Shown here: positions 34,121-44,712 of the stretch, piece after piece
Layout of the letters: each line of letters begins with the position of its first letter
How positions within the stretch are numbered: the first letter of the stretch is position 1
Assembly: GCF_963678635.1 (NCBI RefSeq)
Contig: NC_087065.1
Span: 69,258,956 to 69,322,955 of the forward strand
Source: Symsagittifera roscoffensis
Taxonomy: Eukaryota; Xenacoelomorpha; Acoela; Convolutidae
Reading direction: 5' to 3'
Length of the DNA: 64,000 nucleotides
Translations under genes and position numbers: made by a program
Notes under the pieces: generated by a model
Told to the model about the DNA's origin: nothing
The model's database searches: none
What the model saw: the letters and a program-made list of their open reading frames with translations, nothing else

Positions 34121-34709
34121 TCAAAGTGATCACTGCGTCCTTGGGGCCGACGAACTCTGGTTTTTGACTCAATGTAGCCTCAGAGATTGTCGGTTTTTGA
34201 TTTATAATGCATAAAACCAACATTCTAATGGATCGAACAAATTATGAGTTGATTGGAGCGGTGCCATTTACAGTGCATTTTCAGACCAAACTCATTATTG
34301 ACGCCTACTTTAATTTCGAATAATCACTGCGTCCTTAGGGGCCAACAACTCTGGTTTTCGACTCATTGTAGCCTCAGAGTCCGTCGATTGTTGATTTTTT
34401 ATCCATAAAACTAACAGTCTAACGGATCGCCTTGATCTACTATCGATAAAACCAACACTCTTTTGGATTGAACAAATCAGGAGTCGTTGGGAGCAGTGCA
34501 CTTTACACTGCATTTTCAGGCTAAACTCTTTATCGACCGGATTCCCTTCGCCTTGATGCACGCGTACTTTAATTTCGAAGTAATCACTGCGTCCATGGGC
34601 TGGTGAACTCTGGTTTTCGACTCTTGTACAGACAATTTATTACCGGTACCAGATTTTTGGTAGCTTTGTGTTATCTCAGAGCCCGCCGGTTGTTGAATTA
34701 GGATCCATA
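34106..34709. repeat. tandemly repeated LINE fragment
   Basis: TACTTTAATTTC followed by (A)TCACTGCGTCC and CTCTGGTTTTCGACTC recurs at 34111, 34306 and 34565 (spacing 195 and 259 bp). The units include the stretch that encodes the VGVHQG region of the LINE, so part of the reverse-transcriptase gene has been multiplied locally and has diverged. Confidence 0.6.
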
Positions 34710-35550
34710 AAGCCAACATTCTAATGGATCGCCTTGATCTACCATCGATAAAACCAAAGTTTTTCTTAATCGAACATATTATGAGTTGTTTGGACCCTTG
34801 TCCCTTTATAGTGCATTTTCAGACCAAAATCCTTATGCAACGAATATACTTCGTGAAGTCTAACCCCTCTTCTTTTTCTTGGCTTGAGACTGGCAGTTCA
34901 ATCTTCGAAGCAAAACAGAACAGGCGGTGTCTTAGTACAAACAAACATATGCCACAATCATAATTAGTACTAAAAATTATATCATTTTCAAATTGGGCAT
35001 CTAAAAGTTTTCGTAGTTTGTTGTTGCAGCTTTTTATATTCGCAGTTAATCTGAATTTTTTGTATTGCTCTGATTAATTTTTGCAATATTGAAGTCAAAG
35101 GGGTTACACTATACACTTTTTTTTCATTATAAGCCAACATTCTAACGGCTCGCCTTGATCTACCATCGATAAAACCAAAGTATTTCTTAATCGAACAAAT
35201 CATAAATTTTTTGGAGCCTTGCCCCCTTACAAAGCATTTTGAGACCAAAATCTTTATGGAACGCATATACTTCGTGACATCTAACCTCTTTTGTTTTTCT
35301 TGGCTTGAGACTAGCAGTTCAACCTTAAAAGCAAGACAGAACAGGTGGTGTCTTTGTACAAATACGCATATGCCACATTCATAATTAGTACTAGAAGTTA
35401 TATCATTTTCAAATTGGGTATCTAAAAGTTGTCGTAGTTTAATGTTGCAGGTTTTTTTATACGCAATTATTCTGAACTTTTCTTATTGCTCTGATTAATT
35501 GTTGCAATTTTGAAGTCAAAGGGTATACACTATACACTGTTTTTCATCAT
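34710..35550. repeat. two adjacent ~421 bp tandem units
   Basis: AAGCCAACATTCTAA at 34710 and AAGCCAACATTCTAA again at 35131. The units run head to tail without a gap, and sequence similarity is about 90% by eye through TTCTTAATCGAACA, TTGGCTTGAGACT and GTTGCAGGTTTTTT-like landmarks. The unit start overlaps in sequence with the LINE-derived repeats just upstream. No ORF. Confidence 0.85.
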
Positions 35551-36383
35551 AATCTATCATCCCTAAACAACTATCTTCCGGCTCTTTTCAGCTCCGCCTT
35601 CGGAACTGATTTTAATATATAATAATTTTTATACCTTTAGGAAATAAGACAACGTAACTGCTATTTTTTTAATTGCCAATCAATTAATTTTTTGAGATAA
35701 AAAAATAGTTTTAACAAAGTATCAGAAACTGTTGTTGCAAAAGTTACTTTTTTAATTTTGATTTGTAATTCTGCTTATCAAAATCATTTCATAACTTTCG
35801 TTTATCTCTCTTGTTGAGAGCCCTCACGTGTTTTCTGAGTTCAGTTTATCATTTCTTCAATCGGTGACATGTAAAGAACTTCAGTCGACAAATCTAAAAA
35901 ATTATCAAAAATTCGATTTTTCTCTCTTTTTTGTTATAATTTGTGATTTTTTGTTTTTTCTAGATTTCGGCCCCTTATTAACAATCATTTCTCTGTCAGT
36001 ATTATGGAACTGATTATGGTCATATTAGGTAGAAATGATAGTCGCAATTTGTGAAAATTCAATTTTTTGGAAGATTTCATCAAGACAGCGTTCACAAATC
36101 AAGGAAACAATTTACTACTAGCAACAGTTAAGCTACACTGGCAAAACTGCCAACACTATTCTTGAAAAAATCTCACTCTACTTCACTAACTCAAATATTT
36201 TATAAAAAACATTATAATTCAATTGCGCGAAACCAAGAACGAGTTAAAAAATAAAATTGCACCACTATGTCATTTAATACATTAGCATGGCATGTAATCC
36301 TCTTGAACGATTAAAACGGTTTCACTCGACAGTTTTATCATTTTTCTACATCGGCTAGACCCGTTTATGATTTGCTATAGGTA

Positions 36384-36543
36384 GGGATCATTAATCATAC
36401 AAAGGGATCATAAGGTATAGAGAGGGATCATTAGTTGTACATAGGGATCCTTAGTTATACATAGGGATCCTCAACTATATATAGAGATGATTAGAAAAAC
36501 AAAGGGATCTCTAGCTGTACAGTGGGATGATTAAGATTGAGCA
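36384..36543. repeat. 20 bp minisatellite, eight units, GGGATC core
   Basis: GGGATC (or GAGATG/GGGATG) starts at 36384, 36404, 36424, 36444, 36464, 36484, 36504 and 36524, so the period is exactly 20 bp with no indel. The second halves of the units vary (for example ATTAGTTGTACATA, CTTAGTTATACATA). The flanking region 35551-37376 otherwise holds AT-rich sequence, a C-rich tract at about 36967-37005 and no gene. Confidence 0.88.
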
Positions 36544-36966
36544 GTATATAATGATTCCGTTTTTGGCGGACAGTAAAAAAAAAAGTGGTGGAAATTTTTT
36601 TTTTTAAATGTGAAAAAAAAAATTTTGATTAAAAAATTTTTGTGAAAAAAATTTTGCTTAAAAAATCATCCACCCAAAACTCATAATCGAACGTTCACAA
36701 AAGCGATAGAAACGTTTACAAGCTATTTCTGATCGTTTTTACCGGATTCGATGCCTACAAAAAATGAAGGATCACAAAATGAAAATCCACCAGAGAAACC
36801 AGCACTTTGCGGCTATGTTGGGTAAATCCTTAGGGGGGAGGCCTAAAAATTTTTTGGATCCCAAAATTAGGATTCGAGCATTTTTTCGGTGATAGGTGAT
36901 AATAATGCAAAAACCTTACCTTCGGATCCGAGGAGCCAAAAGTAAGGATCTTAGGCGACGAGAAGC

Positions 36967-37005
36967 CTCCTCCCCCCCTCAAAAGCCCCCCCCCCCCCTA
37001 AGGAT
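36967..37005. repeat. C-rich tract
   Basis: CCTCCTCCCCCCCTC, then AAAAG and a run of about 14 C before TAAGGATCC. The complementary motif CCTTAGGGGGGAGGCC lies 130 bp upstream (36829), giving a G-rich/C-rich inverted pair. Confidence 0.6.
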
Positions 37006-37376
37006 CCCTGGCGGACCCCTATAATACTCACTTCGGCACAGTTGAACACAGGGGCCTTTTTGGAATCATACTGATAAAAAAGGGAAAACTAAAGAACAAT
37101 TTGTTTTAAGAAAATGAATAAACCGCTAGACAATTGATGTGCTAAGCCTTTACTTGAGTAAGCTATGCTGAACAAATGTTTTTGATAACGCCACATATCA
37201 GGTTTCAGTAATGTTTGTTATGCCGGCTATTTGTCATCATATAGGTGAGTGAATTGGAAAGATTATAAATGGCTCCAAATTCAAAAAAAATTCAGGAATT
37301 TGATCATCAAAGACACAAAATTTATAAATTTCTTCAAATACATCCGCTTTCGTGATTAACAGCCGTTGTGGGAACT

Positions 37377-39074
37377 TTATGAGCAGATATTTGTGCCAGA
37401 TCCCAATCTAAATCGACAAAATAAGTTTCCCGCATTATAGCAGAAAACTTGAAGCCACTTTTTCTCATGTTCAAAGTCAGCAACTTCACCGTTTCTCTCA
37501 GTTAGTATGTATTTAAGGTAATCATTGCCGTATTTACAAGCAGCATACTCGGTGAATTCATTGGTCGGCAACTCAAACAAAGGACACCGAACATAACCTT
37601 TTAAGAAACACAGAGGATAATTTTTGTCAAGAGCTTCTTCTGTCTTCGCTTTTTTGTACTCTGAATATAATTTTTCCAGCAAAGTCTTGTCGTCCTTAAA
37701 GTCAATGTATGACGCACCGTATACCCTTTGGATCCAATTCATGCTGTGGAAATGATGCTCCGTCATTGCTGATTGACAGTTTCTGGCAAAACCGAGGAAC
37801 GTGTCTCTATACCAGTAGTCTGGCAGGTTGCTCCAGTCAATCAAAGTTGGATTCAGCTGCTGGATTTCAGAAGCGAACTTGAAATCTTTCGGAGATATCT
37901 TTTTTAGAAAAAGATGACATCGAATTTTTCCAGCTGCAATTAGTTTGCGGAGCGTATGCAACTGAGAAACTGTAGCTTCTATAATGATTCCAAAGAATGT
38001 TTCAGTCGTCTCACATTGTTGCATTTTATCACTAAAAGTATAAATATCGACACTATTGAAGAAGTCTTCAAACTTTGTTCTAGAAAACAGATCATCACTT
38101 GTTGGAAACATTGTGCAGTTTCCACAAACAGCTTCATATTTGGGTTTCATAAACAAACAGCCTGTGAAAAGATATCGAGCATAGAACAACCGATCTTGCT
38201 GTAATTCCAGGTTATTCAAAGCCATTAGATTTACCTCGTTAAGGTTTCTGGAAAAACTCTCTTGCGCAAATTTCACGCTCATATTTCTCTTGTGCATCCA
38301 AATTTGAGCATAATTCCGAAGTAGTTCGTTTCCGATGCTTGGAACCTTCTTTTTGATGAATTTCTCAAATTGCTCTTTTGTTTCTCTGTCCCAGCAAGAT
38401 GAGAACCAAGTCTGCAAAATTGTTTTGTCACTTACTTCTGTTGGGCTAGTTTTTAACATCTCATAGATCAAAATGCTCCTAGCCACAGATAGCTCTGACT
38501 CATCGTACCCGTAAAAATGGACGGTCTCCGGTCTTGGAAATCTATATTTTGATACCCAGAGCAAAGGGCAAAGGTCAACGAATCCGAAATATACCATTAC
38601 TTCTCCGGCGCCTATTTCAATTGGAATAGTTGGACTATTCCGAAATATATTTTGGTGTTCTGACATATAAGGGCTAGGAGTCTTATCCCAAATTTTGCCA
38701 AGTTTCAGATTTTTTTGATTTAAGAACTGGCCTGCGGAAAAATCGCACCAGCGTTTCATAACTCTTGATACTGGAAACTCCTCTTCTAAGAAAGCTCTCC
38801 CACCGCTATTGATTCTTTTCATCACATCAAGGCAGAATTGCCTGAAGTATTCCAGCCGTATCCAGTTCAATTGGTGCGCAGATTCTTCCGGGTAACAATT
38901 GAAGTATTCTGATGGATAATGTTTTATTAAATCATCTTTAGTTGTCTTCGTCAACTCGCTTGGACCTGAGGAACCTTTCGAAAGGGAATTCGAGATGCCT
39001 GCTTCGCATTTTGAAGGATTGACGACACTTTTGCAAATGCTCTTGTGGTTTTTCCAGTCACTTTTTTGGCACTC
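37377..39074 (-). CDS. MYND zinc-finger family protein, 3' exon (first exon not found)
   Basis: Open frame of 565 residues from a splice acceptor (CTCTTTAG, exon starts 39074) to the TAA at 37377. The first residues, 'ECQKSDWKNHKSIC', are the second half of a MYND zinc finger; the first half (C-x2-C ... YCSK) must come from an upstream exon. After a Ser-rich linker the body includes 'GAGEVMVYFGFVDLCPL', 'VHFYGYDESELSVARSIL' and 'ILQTWFSSCWDRETKEQF'. This arrangement, a MYND finger followed by a ~500-residue uncharacterised helical region (DUF4470/MSS51-like), is found in many invertebrate proteins. Molecular role unknown; MYND fingers bind proline-rich partners. Without exon 1 there is no start codon: the TTG at 38954 is internal. 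The frame is intact, which suggests a live gene or a recent loss of its first exon. Confidence 0.7.
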   Translation of the reverse strand, partial: ECQKSDWKNHKSICKSVVNPSKCEAGISNSLSKGSSGPSELTKTTKDDLIKHYPSEYFNCYPEESAHQLNWIRLEYFRQFCLDVMKRINSGGRAFLEEEFPVSRVMKRWCDFSAGQFLNQKNLKLGKIWDKTPSPYMSEHQNIFRNSPTIPIEIGAGEVMVYFGFVDLCPLLWVSKYRFPRPETVHFYGYDESELSVARSILIYEMLKTSPTEVSDKTILQTWFSSCWDRETKEQFEKFIKKKVPSIGNELLRNYAQIWMHKRNMSVKFAQESFSRNLNEVNLMALNNLELQQDRLFYARYLFTGCLFMKPKYEAVCGNCTMFPTSDDLFSRTKFEDFFNSVDIYTFSDKMQQCETTETFFGIIIEATVSQLHTLRKLIAAGKIRCHLFLKKISPKDFKFASEIQQLNPTLIDWSNLPDYWYRDTFLGFARNCQSAMTEHHFHSMNWIQRVYGASYIDFKDDKTLLEKLYSEYKKAKTEEALDKNYPLCFLKGYVRCPLFELPTNEFTEYAACKYGNDYLKYILTERNGEVADFEHEKKWLQVFCYNAGNLFCRFRLGSGTNICS

Positions 39075-42000
39075 CTAAAGAGTCAAGTAATGATAAAAGG
39101 TCAGATACTTTATCAATAGGGTTGCAGAGTGAAACAACTGGCTAGGTACTCATGGAGTGTCCTGCTCATACGGGGAATTTGAGGATGATTTGGGCTTGGG
39201 TTGATTTTGGGCAAAATTACCAGTTTATAGTAAAGTTTTCGGCATATAGCTTTTTTTACATGGGAACCTTCCTTTTGATGAACTTCTCAAATTGCTCTTT
39301 TTGTTCCCTGTCTTACCAAGATAAAAATTTTTATGAGAACAGATTCTTTACTCAATGTATTTTTTCTCTCTCCCCCTCCCATTTTTTGTTCCCTGATATT
39401 ACGTTGTTCTTTTTGTGGTTAATTCTATTGAACCGAATTAGGCGGTTTTACATGAAAGAGGTAAAGACAACTTCGAAATCTCAAAACAAAAAACTGAGCG
39501 GAAGGCTAGTTTTTGAAACATTCATTCGTGCGTGGTTAGGATTCTGATAGTTTATTTCGAAAAGTTTTACAAAAACTCTGATACTAGTTACGCATTCTGA
39601 ATTTTTTTTCTTAGCAAATTAATCCAAAGTGAGCAAAGATAAATTTGGGTGAAACTTTACAACTGCTTGATTTAAAAAATAATTTAGTTGCATGAGTTTT
39701 ACTTTTTATTAGTCGATTTTGGAGCTGAGATAGGAGGGAGGATAGCGGACATTATGTTTAAAAACAGACTATAGCTCTGAATGTGGGCTATGATTTGTTT
39801 TTAGAAAACAGTGTGTTTTCGAAACACGGTTTTGAATTTGCTCACATTTCGCTAGTGTTCAGCTGTATTCTGATGACATATATCCCAAAATTGAACTGTT
39901 GTTTGTTCAGCATGTTTTCGAGGCTTATCGATTTTCATTTCTTTTTTCCTGAACAAGTTTTTTAGGACTAACTCAAAATAACCTAACAAAATAATTTTCT
40001 GCATATTTACTAAACAAACAAGGCCAAACTATGATAGAATAACTACTAACTGCAATTGAGACTGCTTCACACCTTAATTTTGATTTTTTCACTCCATTTT
40101 TGTCAGTTTATACTAAACTAATACTTTGGCAGCTTGTTTGGCCCAAAACGCAACGGAAAGTCAATAAACAGCAAAAAAGACGCGTGATCAAAAAACACTC
40201 CAACTTAAAAATAGATATTTTTAAAAATAGAGACTATCTATTTAAAAAAAAGTGTCTTAAAGACATCCTGCATGTTATAGTCTTTGCAGTTATAAACCTG
40301 AAACGAATTGGTAAAGTTTCGGTTTTCAAAACAATAGTAAAAAAAATGGTCCAAAAATAGAATTCAAGTTATTAAAGTTTTCGAACTTTCAAGTTTTTGC
40401 AAAATGTTTTACGGCGCGTGTTATCTATTGGGTAAGTTTTAGCTGATTTAGTAATTTTTAGAATAAAAATGAAATTTACTGCAATAGTATATAATATATA
40501 CTGTATAGATTATAGCATACTGACATGAAACAAAGTGGTTTTCGTTTTGTCATTGTTTAAATTACATTGGTAGCATTTTAATGAAAAAATTTGCTGACAA
40601 AAAGTGTTTTCTCTAATTTTCTCTCAAAAAATTTAGATACAAAGAATTATGATCGATTACGTGCTCTATATAGTTTTACTTAGTATTCTAACGACAAAAC
40701 TAGGTGGAACTCTGCTGAGATCTTGCTGAAATTTAGTTGAATTCTCTTTCATTCTCAAATTATTTCTAAGTTGTTTGCAATTTTATACACAAATGGCAAA
40801 TAATACGTGTTCCAATTTCCTACCAAGTAAATGGAAAAACTATGAAACAAAACTGATGTAGAGAGTTAATTATAGCAAAAAATATCTAGGAAAAATTTAC
40901 AAATTTGATAAGCTTATAGAAACCGTCTTGAAATTCTGTCAACTATTTATTTAGATAAACGAGGCCAAAAAGATTTTATAGTCAGCAAATTAAAACAATT
41001 TCTGCGAAACTTATGAAATCTCGCAATTTTATGATAAACCTATGTTTTTGTCACAGCTTTTATCCAAAATTATCAGCCTTTGACAATTTTTGAGACAAAA
41101 TTCGTAATCCTTAACTATAGCTGCTATACATACAAATTTTTTCAGCTGTTGAAAAATGTTCTAAGTAATTGTCTAAACTAATTACTGCTCGAGCTTATGA
41201 AAGTGGTTGTTTAATGGGAAACTTCAACCAAACCTTCCACCTTATTGTTTATAAAATCTATTTTTTTGAAAAAAGAAATCAATTGACTTTCAAAGTAATT
41301 TTCATATTAAAACATTTGCTTGAAGTCTATTCCAATTGGTTATTTTAAAAAAAATTTTGGACAGTAGTACCTTGCTTGACATTTGATTCAGATATGGAAG
41401 AACTCTGAACCAATTAAACAAAAATTTTGCAGCCGAAACCAAACATGTATCTTTAAACTTTTTAATTTTGTTTTGTACTTTTTACATACTTTTTGAATAT
41501 CGGGTTTAAGTTATCAAAATTAAATGAGTTAGGTTTGAAGCTCAATTTAGCATATTCTGCAAAAAGAATTCGTGACTAAGTTGAACAACTCTTGCGGAAA
41601 CTTTACATTCCGACTGCAAACTTTAAGTCTTGGATTTTGGTAATAAATTTTTCCACGATTGTCCAATTTATGAGACAACTGAAGCGATAGAAATAATGGA
41701 GAAACGTAAATTTTTATCACTCATTACATCAAAGATATAAGAAATCTTAACCTTATGTTTATCCAGTATACATTCAAATAAGTTTGTGATGAAAGAATTT
41801 TTATTTTCTGCGTTATCTACAATGTTCCAGTGGATCTTTTTAACTCAAAAAAAGAAAACGAATAACAAAATTAATGTTTGTTATAATTTTTTTTCAGTTA
41901 TTACTTTGCCTTTTTGAAAAAAATATGGGTTAGATGCAAAAATTTTGAATGCATTTTGCTATGCTAATGAAAATATCAAAACAAATTGTAAAAAATCAAC

Positions 42001-43095
42001 CATTAACAAAAAACATACGAGAAACAAAACTATTAATTCAAATGACGGTCGAAAAACCGACTTTTGTTTAGCAAGGGTAAGTATTTTACAGATGTTTTTA
42101 CTCATTTGGTCAGATTTCAATTTTCGACCAAAAATTTCAAAATACAAGAGTTTCAAAATCCAAAACACTCACCGTTCTCATTGTAGAACTCAGATTTCAA
42201 TCAAATAATTCACTACATTGGATCTCGATTGTTCTAATTTAGATACTTTCAATAATGTTTGGCTAAAAAGCACAGGTGAATAATCTGATGAATGTTAATA
42301 TAGTAGTGTTGAGTATCAAGTTGCGTTTGCAAAATCGATTACTTGTCTTTGTTTTTTGTAACTTCCAATATTTTTCTATCATTTAAAGGCTTGATTTTAA
42401 AACTTTTTATATTGACAATGAAAATTTCAAATATTTATTCAATTTTTCGACCAGCACTTTCAAAGAATGAATATAGTTTTGTTTTTCTGGAAATACTTTT
42501 GCAGCTACTTTCTCGAGGTGTGTGTGTGTGTTTCAGCGATAGCAAAAGCTTGTTCAGCAAAAATTTGATTGCGTTTCTAATTGGGGATAATACTCAGGCA
42601 ACGAATTCTGCACTGTAGTTCTGGTTTCAGATACCGTAGTTGTGATTATTTAAGTCACTTGAAAAAAATGAAATTTGCTAATTTCAGGTTTGAATTGTGA
42701 TATTACTTAAGCAACAAAAATTGCCCTTGATAGCTTGTTTTTAATGCGTGATTCTTAACTATCGCCTTCAAATCAAAATTATCACCGTCAAATCAAACTT
42801 GATCTTTTCAAGGTTTCACACGTAGTGCGATGTTTTAATGAGTTTGGAGATTTTGCCACAGCACACATTTCAGAACTTGATTAGAGTGAGTAAGAACGGA
42901 AAACTGAAACGTAAAAACCAACTGATGAATCAGATGAAATTCAGCAGAAGAATTTCAATAAGATTTCATTAAAAAAGATTCTAGAAAAATTTAATCATGA
43001 TATCACATCATAAAATCAGAAAAACACGATTATATTTAAACTCCGAATTTACCTAAAACATTAGCGTACACTGCAAAAAAAATAATTTTCTCTAA
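39075..43095. other. 4 kb AT-rich non-coding region
   Basis: I see no gene, RNA gene, long repeat or element in this stretch. Short ORFs have the composition of AT-rich noise. I looked on the minus strand for the missing MYND first exon (Cys pairs followed by a GT donor) and did not find it. Confidence 0.5.
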
Positions 43096-43100
43096 CTATG

Positions 43101-43448
43101 TGTTATCCATACGGATATCATAGCAAAACATCCCTTTATAAACAATGTACAATTAGGTGCTAAAACTACCAGTTGGTAATGTTTACATATTATAAACCTA
43201 ACTGATTACATAATACATATAGAAGTCTGAGGATTAAATAAGTATCTATCTATACCTACAACATATGTACTAGTTATTATGAAACACTGTATCTCAAAAG
43301 ATTCGAGGTCAGCGTCAACCAGACTTAAACATAGACAGATGAATTTAAGTTGTGATCTTAATCTTTCTATTTCTTATTTCTCAGTCAGCGCTCAGCATAG
43401 ACTTTGATCAACTAACTTATACCTCACCTAACGGCTGAGGGTATAACA
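43101..43448 (+). repeat. 5' LTR
   Basis: Starts TGTTATCCAT and ends GGGTATAACA, so it has TG...CA ends with the short inverted repeat TGTTAT/ATAACA. Matches 50013-50361. Confidence 0.92.
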
Positions 43449-44712
43449 TGGCGCAGTCAGCACTCACAAAGAATCCATTGGGGATTACACCATTTTGGCA
43501 GAAAGCGTCCGCGGAACCACCGGTAGAGTGGGACAAATGGAACCAGCAGCTGTTTCTTGGCATCATCGCCAAAGATGGTATGAATTTGAACAAACTTCTA
43601 CGTAACCCCCCAGCTATTCGGAAACCCCAAGAACCAGGCTATGAGCTCAATATAGAAGGGGAAACAGACAAACAAATACGCGATCGAAACCTTCGCAACC
43701 AAGAAAAACGTGTAGCATGGGAGAACAAATGTCAACATCTGGATAATCTTGGTCCCACCGTCGACGGCATACCATGGGAGGAAGCCGATATCAAATGCAG
43801 AAGTTACATATACTTGTGTTTGGGGACGGAGGGCCAAAGACGACTAACACAGTATTATCCAAACCTCAAAATTCAAGATACCTCCACCAGACAGTTTTGG
43901 ACACTCGTTACACGACTGTTTGTTAAAGAACGCAACGTAACATTGGATCGGTACGAAGCTTTTACACGCAAACAGGGGAAAACGAAATCCCTGGAAGAAT
44001 TCCACTGCGGACTTACGGAACTTGTGGTAAAAGGAAATTTTAAATGCACGGCATGCAACGATGGAGGCCTCGAGTCCGAAATAGTCAGACATCTATTTAC
44101 GGCAAACATGTCAAACGACGAAGTTCAAAAAGACCTTCTCGCCGAAACAAAAACGCCCGCACAAGCATTGGACTACGCAATGAAACGCGAAAAAGGCTCG
44201 AGAACCAAGTCTATATTAGAAAACAGGGAACTTCAAATAGTCATACCGGATTGTCAAATATAAAATCAGAACCGGTAAACTTCGTCCAAAAGCGGGGTGG
44301 ATATAGATCTCAACAGCGAGGTGAACGCGGTAGAGGAGGACAAACGTCCAGAAACTATCCAGAAAAAGCCGGACAAAAGAAAGATTGTTTCAAATGCGGC
44401 AATGCATTTTCAGCAAATTATTTAGCACAATGTCCGGCGCGTGACAAAATTTGTAACAAGTGCACCAAGAGGGGTCATTTCGCAAGACTTTGCAAATCTA
44501 GCGATGTAAACGCAATCCAAGAGGATAATCAACAACAACAAGACCTTCAAGACACCGATATGACAGCCTACGTCAATTATCTACAAGCGGGTGACGTTAT
44601 CCCGGGGTGGGAATTAATCCATCCGGATGATACATCCACAAACTGGATAAATTTTGAACCAAGACGGGCAGAAGAACTACTTGACACAGATCTCAAAGGA
44701 CATCTTATATGA
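43448..44712 (+). pseudogene. gag: gag (capsid and nucleocapsid), frameshifted
   Basis: Structural protein of the element. The first frame starts at the ATG at 43448, which straddles the LTR end and PBS, and gives about 258 residues of capsid-like sequence ('ITPFWQKASAEPPVEWDK', 'RQFWTLVTRLFVKERN', 'NVTLDRYEAFTRKQGKTK'). Near 44210-44230 the sense shifts to the frame ending at 44712. That frame carries an Arg/Gly-rich stretch and two cysteine knuckles, 'CFKCGNAFSANYLAQC' and 'CNKCTKRGHFARLC'; the first is atypical because it has Cys in place of the usual His/Cys spacing. The stop TGA (44710-44712) overlaps the pol ATG (44709) as ATGA. The shift inside gag is a mutation or assembly error rather than a normal gag-pol shift, because capsid and nucleocapsid must be one protein. 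Confidence 0.8.
43449..43465 (+). other. primer-binding site
   Basis: TGGCGCAGTCAGCACTC starts directly after the LTR CA end. TGG is the complement of a tRNA CCA tail, and TGGCGCAGTC is the type of site used by 17.6/297-like Ty3 elements (tRNA-Ser); the exact tRNA is not confirmed here. The gag ATG (43448) overlaps the LTR/PBS border. Confidence 0.7.

Noticed and set aside
36384-36543. CRISPR-like repeat array
   Set aside because: Units are 20 bp with no separate spacers and no cas genes, in eukaryotic DNA. It is a minisatellite.
40480-40520. Possible missing first exon of the minus-strand MYND gene (a Tyr-Tyr-Cys-Ser-Lys reading)
   Set aside because: No preceding cysteine pairs and no splice donor in the right phase.
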